From the NCBI RefSeq assembly GCF_947179165.1, contig NC_077237.1:84792341-84856340 (forward strand): a DNA stretch of 64,000 nt, read 5' to 3'. The notes beneath the pieces are model-generated. The model was given only the letters and a program-made list of their open reading frames with translations. It was not told the DNA's origin and made no database searches. This DNA is from Solanum dulcamara. Taxonomy: Eukaryota > Streptophyta > Magnoliopsida > Solanales > Solanaceae. Position numbers and translations under genes: made by a program. Shown here in pieces: positions 59,201-64,000 of this stretch. Position 1 is the first letter of the stretch. Each line of letters begins with the position of its first letter.

Positions 59201-61897
59201 AAATAACCTAATTCCTGTAGCGTCGTCAATAAAATACTCCTAAACCCCTCTAAAGTACCGCCGGGGCAACTAAAGTAGTTCCCCAGGTCGTTACGGATGC
59301 TACTATGGAAGAATCCAAGAAAGTTCGATCTCGACCCCCAACACCTAAAACCCGTGGGCTAACACACAAGAAAAACTAGAAAAATCGCCTAATTGCTATT
59401 GCGTCGCCAATAAAATGTTCCTAAATCACTCTAAAGCGTCGCCGGGGCTACTGAAGTCATTCCCCAGGTTGTTACGGATGCTACTATAGAACAATCTAAG
59501 AAGATTCGACCTGGACCTCCGGCACCTAAAAATTCATGGGCTAACACACACAAAATATTGGCAAAATTGCCTAATTCCTATTGCGTTGCCAATAAAATGT
59601 TCTTAAACCCTTCTAAAGTGCCCTCGGGGCTAATAGAGTCGTTCCCGAGGTTGTTACGGATGCTACTATTGAAGAATCCAAGAAAGTTCGACCTAGGCCT
59701 CTGGCACCTAAAAATCTGTGGGCTAACACATTTGAAAAACTGGCAAAATTGCCTAATTCCTGTTACGTTGCCAAGAAAATGCTCTTAAACCCCTCTAAAG
59801 CGACGTCGGTGCTATTGGATTCTTTTTCCAAGTCGTTACAGATGCTACTATAAAAGAATCCAATAAAGTATGACCCGGATCCCGGGCACCTAATAATCCA
59901 TGGGCTAACACACGTAAAACTGGCAAAATCACCTAATTCATGTTGCGTCGCCAATAAAATGTTTTTAAACCTCTCTAAAGCACTGTTGGGGCAACTAGAG
60001 TCTCTCCCCAGGTCGTTACAGATGCTTTTATTGAAGCATCCAAGAAACTTCGACCCGGACCCCAACACCTAAAAATTTATGGGTCGACACACACAGAAAA
60101 CTTGCAAATTGCCTAATTCTTGTTGCATCGCCAATAAAATGCTCCTAAACCCCTATGAAGCGTTTTCGGGGCTACTAGAGTAATTCTCCAGGTCTTTACT
60201 AATGTTACTATGGAATAATCTAAGAAAATTCAACCCGAACTCTTGGCACGTAAAAATTCGTGGGCTAACACATATGAAAAATGAGAAACATCGCCTAACC
60301 CTATTGTGTTGCCAACAAAATACTTGTAAACCCCTCTAAAGCACCGCCGGGGCAACTAGAGTCGTTCCCCAGGTCATTATGGATGTTACTATGGAATAAT
60401 CCTAGAAAGTTCGACCCGTACCCCTAGCGCCTAAAAATTCGTGGGCTAACATACACAATAAACTAGCAAATTCGCCCAATTCCTTTTGCATCGCAAATAA
60501 AATGCTCCTAAACCCCTATAAAGGGCTGTTGGGGCTACTAGAATCATTTTTTAGGTCCTTACGGATGCTACTATGGAAGAATCCAAGAAAATTTGACCCA
60601 GACCCCCGGCACCCAAAAATTTTGTAGGCTAACACACATGAAAAACAGGCAAAATTACCTAATTCCTATTGCATCGCCAATAAAATGCTCTTATACACCT
60701 CCAAAGCATCTCTGGGGCTACAAGAGTCATTCCCCAGGTCTTTACGGATGCTACTATGGAAAAATCCAAAAACGTTTGACCCGAACCCCTGACACCTAAA
60801 AATTCGTGAGCTAACACTTATGAAAAACTGGAAAAATCATCTAATTCTTGTCGCATTGTCAAGAAAATGCTCCTAAACCCATTTAAAGCATTGCTGGGGC
60901 TACTAGAGTCATTCCCTAGGTCATAACAAACGCTTCTATGGAAGAATCCAAGAAAATTCAACTCGGACACCCGACACCTAAAATATTTGTGGACTAACAA
61001 ACACAAAAAATTTGTGGACTAACAAACACAAAAAAATTGGATAAATCGCATAATTACTGGTGCATCACCAATAAAATGCTCCTAAATTCTCGAAAGCACC
61101 GTCGGGGCAACTAGAGTCATTTCCCAGGTCGTTACAGATGCTACTATGGAAGAATCTAAGAAAGTTTGACCCAGACCCCCGACACCTAAAAATCCGTGGG
61201 CTAACACACACAAAAAACTAACAAAATCGCCTAATTCTTATTGCGTCACCAATAAAATATTTCTAAACCCCTCTAAAGCACCGCCGGGGCTGCTGGAGTC
61301 ATTACTCAGGTAATTACGTATGCTACTATGGAAGAATCCTAGAAAGTTTGACCCGGACTTCTGGTACCTAAAAATTTGTGGGCTAACACCATGAAAAATT
61401 GGCAAAATCGCCTAATTACTGATGCGTCGCCAATAAAATGCTCCTAAATCCCTCTAAATCACCGTTGGAGATACCGGAGTCGTTCCCAAGGACTTTACGA
61501 ATGCTACTATTGAAGAATCCAAAAACGTTCGAACCGTACCCCCGGAACATAAAAATATGTGGGCTAACACACACGAAAAACTTACAAAATTGCCTAATTC
61601 CTATTACTTCGCAATTAAAATGCTCCTAAACCCCTCTAAAGCTCTGTCAGGGCTATTGGATTCGTTCTCTAGGTCCTTACAGATGCAATTATGGAAAAAT
61701 CCAAGATAATTCGACTCGAACCTCCGGCACCTAAGAATCCGTGGGCTAACACACACACGAAAAAATAGCAAAATCTCTTAATTCCTGTTGCATCGCTAAT
61801 AAAATATTCCTAAACCACTCTAAAGCACCGCCAGAGCTAATGGAGTTGTTCCCCAGGTTGTTACGGATGCTACAATCAAAGAATTAAAAAATGTTCG
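56273..61897. repeat. Satellite subfamily B
   Basis: Marked by TCGCCAATAAAATGCTC, CCCCTCTAAAGC, ATGCTACTATGGAAGAATCC and CACCTAAAAATC. The switch from subfamily A is complete from about 56338. It ends inside a monomer, at ..AAAAAATGTTCG, where the LTR starts. Confidence 0.9.
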
Positions 61898-64000
61898 TGT
61901 AATATCCCCCAAAAAAACGTTGTATACGATGTTTCAATTTTTGCCTAAACATGATACAACCTCTGTATTTTGGTCATAAATTTTCATAGAAATATCCAAA
62001 TTGAGTGATTAAAATTTCTGAGTAACCAAAAGATCATTACCTACAACTTTTATGAAGACCATATTTTAAGATTCGGAGGTTAAGTAGGTCAAATAAATTA
62101 ATCTTTGTAGGGTAGGATGCTGTTACGGAAATGGGTGTTTATAGAAGAAAAATCATATCTCACTGTAGGTTTATCCAAATTGGTTGATTCTTGAACGATA
62201 TGAAACTAGACTTCCATATCTACAATTCTTATGAAGACACCAAATCCTAATAAGGAATTTATCCTATTCAAACGCATCTCCCAAAACTCATTTCACCTAC
62301 CATAGAAAGATCTAGATATATTTGACATCACTCATGACATAAATTGTCCTCCATTTAACATCATCCATGACATCAATATATTCCACTAAATTTTCAGATT
62401 TTTATTTATAATTATTTTATTTATTGTTAGGTCATCTTTCCCACCTATAAATACCACCTTATTTCCTCATTTTATTCATCAAGCTTTCTCAAGCAAATCT
62501 TCTCTCTATACACATTCTCAAATATAGTTTTAGTTCTTAGTAGTAAAGAAATACTATTTCGGTGATTCATATATTCCGGGTAGTACACAAGACGTTCTGG
62601 CAAAGAGAGAAGCTAGGACTCAAGAGTGTTCATTAAGTCTTCCGGTACCAACTAAAGCTTCGGTTTCCATGTATGTAAGGTTTCAATGAGAGTATTCCTT
62701 CCACTCTCATGTCTAAATTATTTTGATTATATGATAAAGTGTGTTTATTTTCTTTAAGCTTTACTCTAAGTTATGCGAGTGTTTATCCATGGATTCTTCC
62801 ACCCATGTAGTCCAAAAACTCTTTCAATTAAATATCTTGATTTCAAGTAATATTTTCTTATGATAAATTCTTATTTTTATTTAATAGTATGAATCATGGT
62901 TAAACTAATGATTATTGCTCTATTTTGATGCAACATAATTTCATATATATGAATTGATGGTTTGCAAGTAATTCCTCTATTTATCTATTTAAAGGTTCTT
63001 GCAATTCATGGTGGGTTGTTTAAAGCATGATTTTTAATTAATGGATTTCAAAGTATTTATGTATATTTATTTACATACATATTTGCAAGTGAAAGTGATT
63101 TGAACCCACCTAGTTTTACTATGTTTTTAATAAAGTTTGACTTGGAAGCTTTGACTCCAAATAAATGTTTATGAAAGAAATATCTATGATTAAAAAAAGG
63201 AGTCTTATAAAATGAAAGAATGATGAAATGATATGAATGATGAATTCTTTATGCAATAAGGACAATTCTTGCAAATTTGAATTATCAAATGTTTTAATGA
63301 GCTATTCCACCGAATATGATGTTTGAATTCTCAAGTTATATGCTATGAATATTTTGAAGTATTAAACTATTCCGTGGGATTGACTTAGCACCGAATGAGG
63401 CATTGAGGTGAGATTCGGTAAGGGAATCCTAGTAGCAACCCCTTGTCTCATTAACTATGTGCCAACATAGGAGACCTTGTAGGCTTAGGCTAATGGATCC
63501 ATAAATAGCCCTTAAAGTTAAAGTTAAAGAAATGAGTGAAGTTGACGGAGTTCTACCTGGCAAGTAGTCTCCCCGGCCAACGTAGGGGGTTATGTTGGAT
63601 TCCATGTAATAGCTCGCATGGTCTTAAATGTCGGTTATGGTTAATTTCCCACAAAATGAATGTTTTAAAGGATATCCATATGATTTATTATGCATGTATT
63701 ACATTATGTTCCATATTACATAAATGTTATAATATTTTCTCAATGTTCATGCATCCTTACATACTTAGTACATTCAAAGTACTAACGCATACTCTTTTGC
63801 CTACATGATATCACCATGTAGGGATCGGTGCTCCTCCTCGTTCTCCTCCACGTGGCTAGTTGATATTCCATTGAAGACTACTTTTGGTGAGTTCCCATGT
63901 TCCGGGAATAATACTCCTTTATCTTTCTAGCTTATGATATGTTAAGATATTTTATTATGGTATTTCTTCTATTATGATTGAGGGTGAGCTAGGAACTTGT
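61898..64000 (+). mobile_element. Long LTR of a retrotransposon (probably gypsy type), cut by the window end
   Basis: TGTAATATCCCCC starts directly at the broken satellite monomer. A TATA-like CACCTATAAATACCACC at about 62440 suggests transcription to the right. Toward the end it has ATCACCATGTAGGGATCGG, CTCCTCCTCGTTCTCC and ACTTTTGGTGAGTTCCC, sequences I associate with long LTRs of Solanaceae gypsy elements. No gag or pol is reached, so the LTR is either longer than 2.1 kb or its end was passed unnoticed. Open frames here (for example 63536-63808) have no recognised homology. Confidence 0.6.

Larger units (their letters stand above)
46946..61897. repeat. Satellite array, about 181-bp monomer, about 80 copies
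   Basis: Each monomer runs GGGGCTACTRGAGTCRTTCC, CAGGTCGTTACGGAYGCTAC, an AAGAATCCAAGAAA block, a GACCCGGACCCCCGGCACC block, CCGTGGGCTAACACACACGA, AAAACTGGCAAAATCGCC, TAATTCCTGTTGCGTCGCC and back. Spacing between GTGGGCTAAC positions is mostly 179-183 bp (for example 47401, 47583, 47766), with shortened copies. Base composition is richer in G, C and CpG than the flanks. Monomers are diverged (commonly 15-25% by eye), so the array is old or not strongly homogenised. I do not recognise it as TGRI, TGRII or another named Solanaceae satellite. Confidence 0.95.

Noticed and set aside
47264..61629. Many open frames of 60-136 codons inside the satellite, both strands
   Set aside because: They follow the monomer period, stop at indels, and show no conserved start or domain. 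They are by-products of the repeat composition.
46946..61897. CRISPR array or rDNA spacer as explanation of the tandem repeats
   Set aside because: Repeats are contiguous, diverged, about 181 bp long and without unique spacers; no rRNA sequence is present.
63536..63808. 90-codon frame near the right end
   Set aside because: Lies inside the long LTR and has no recognised domain.

Overview
This is a nuclear plant segment, very probably from Solanaceae (a Solanum-like genome). It is AT-rich, has intron-bearing genes with GT-AG borders, and contains TS-type SINEs, which are a Solanaceae signature, Au-type SINEs with a TTG tail, Ty1/copia elements, Mutator-, hAT- and CACTA-type non-autonomous elements, and a large tandem satellite. 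I see no bacterial gene, rRNA, functional tRNA or CRISPR array.

Genes. Only three intact protein-coding genes can be supported. Two are tandem paralogues on the minus strand: copy 1 has four exons between 1281 and 4335, copy 2 four exons between 21448 and 22949. Both encode a small secreted thioredoxin-fold (DSBA-like) protein with one cysteine at the active-site position. The third is a single-exon RING-H2 protein of the ATL family (34567-34977, minus), closest in appearance to ATL23. Everything else that looks coding belongs to transposable elements.

Layout. 1-13308: copy 1, with SINE and MITE insertions around and inside it, and a 97-bp stub of its own 5' flank ending at an old Ty1/copia element (4432-13308, LTRs about 87% identical, target duplication GATAA). 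That element carries two nested single-LTR-like insertions (7428-9584 and 10783-12411). 13314-15003: former upstream DNA of copy 1 with a decayed RNase H-like fragment. 15009-21055: a young Ty1/copia element (LTRs about 99% identical, duplication TCTGT) with unusual TA..CA termini. 21061-23060: copy 2. 23060-46945: a gene-poor stretch holding the ATL gene and many short elements, several with clear target duplications. 46946-61897: about 15 kb of tandem satellite with a monomer near 181 bp, in two subfamilies that meet near 56.2 kb beside a small inverted piece of monomer. 61898-64000: the start of a long LTR that interrupts the satellite and leaves the window.

How the parts relate. The two DSBA-like genes began as one tandem duplication of roughly 2-3.5 kb. 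Because they are paralogues, each serves as an empty-site control for insertions in the other. The old copia insertion cut copy 1 off from most of its upstream region, and the young one sits in the spacer just beyond the 3' flank of copy 2. The satellite has a sharp left edge and an LTR-interrupted right edge, so the true array probably continues beyond the window.
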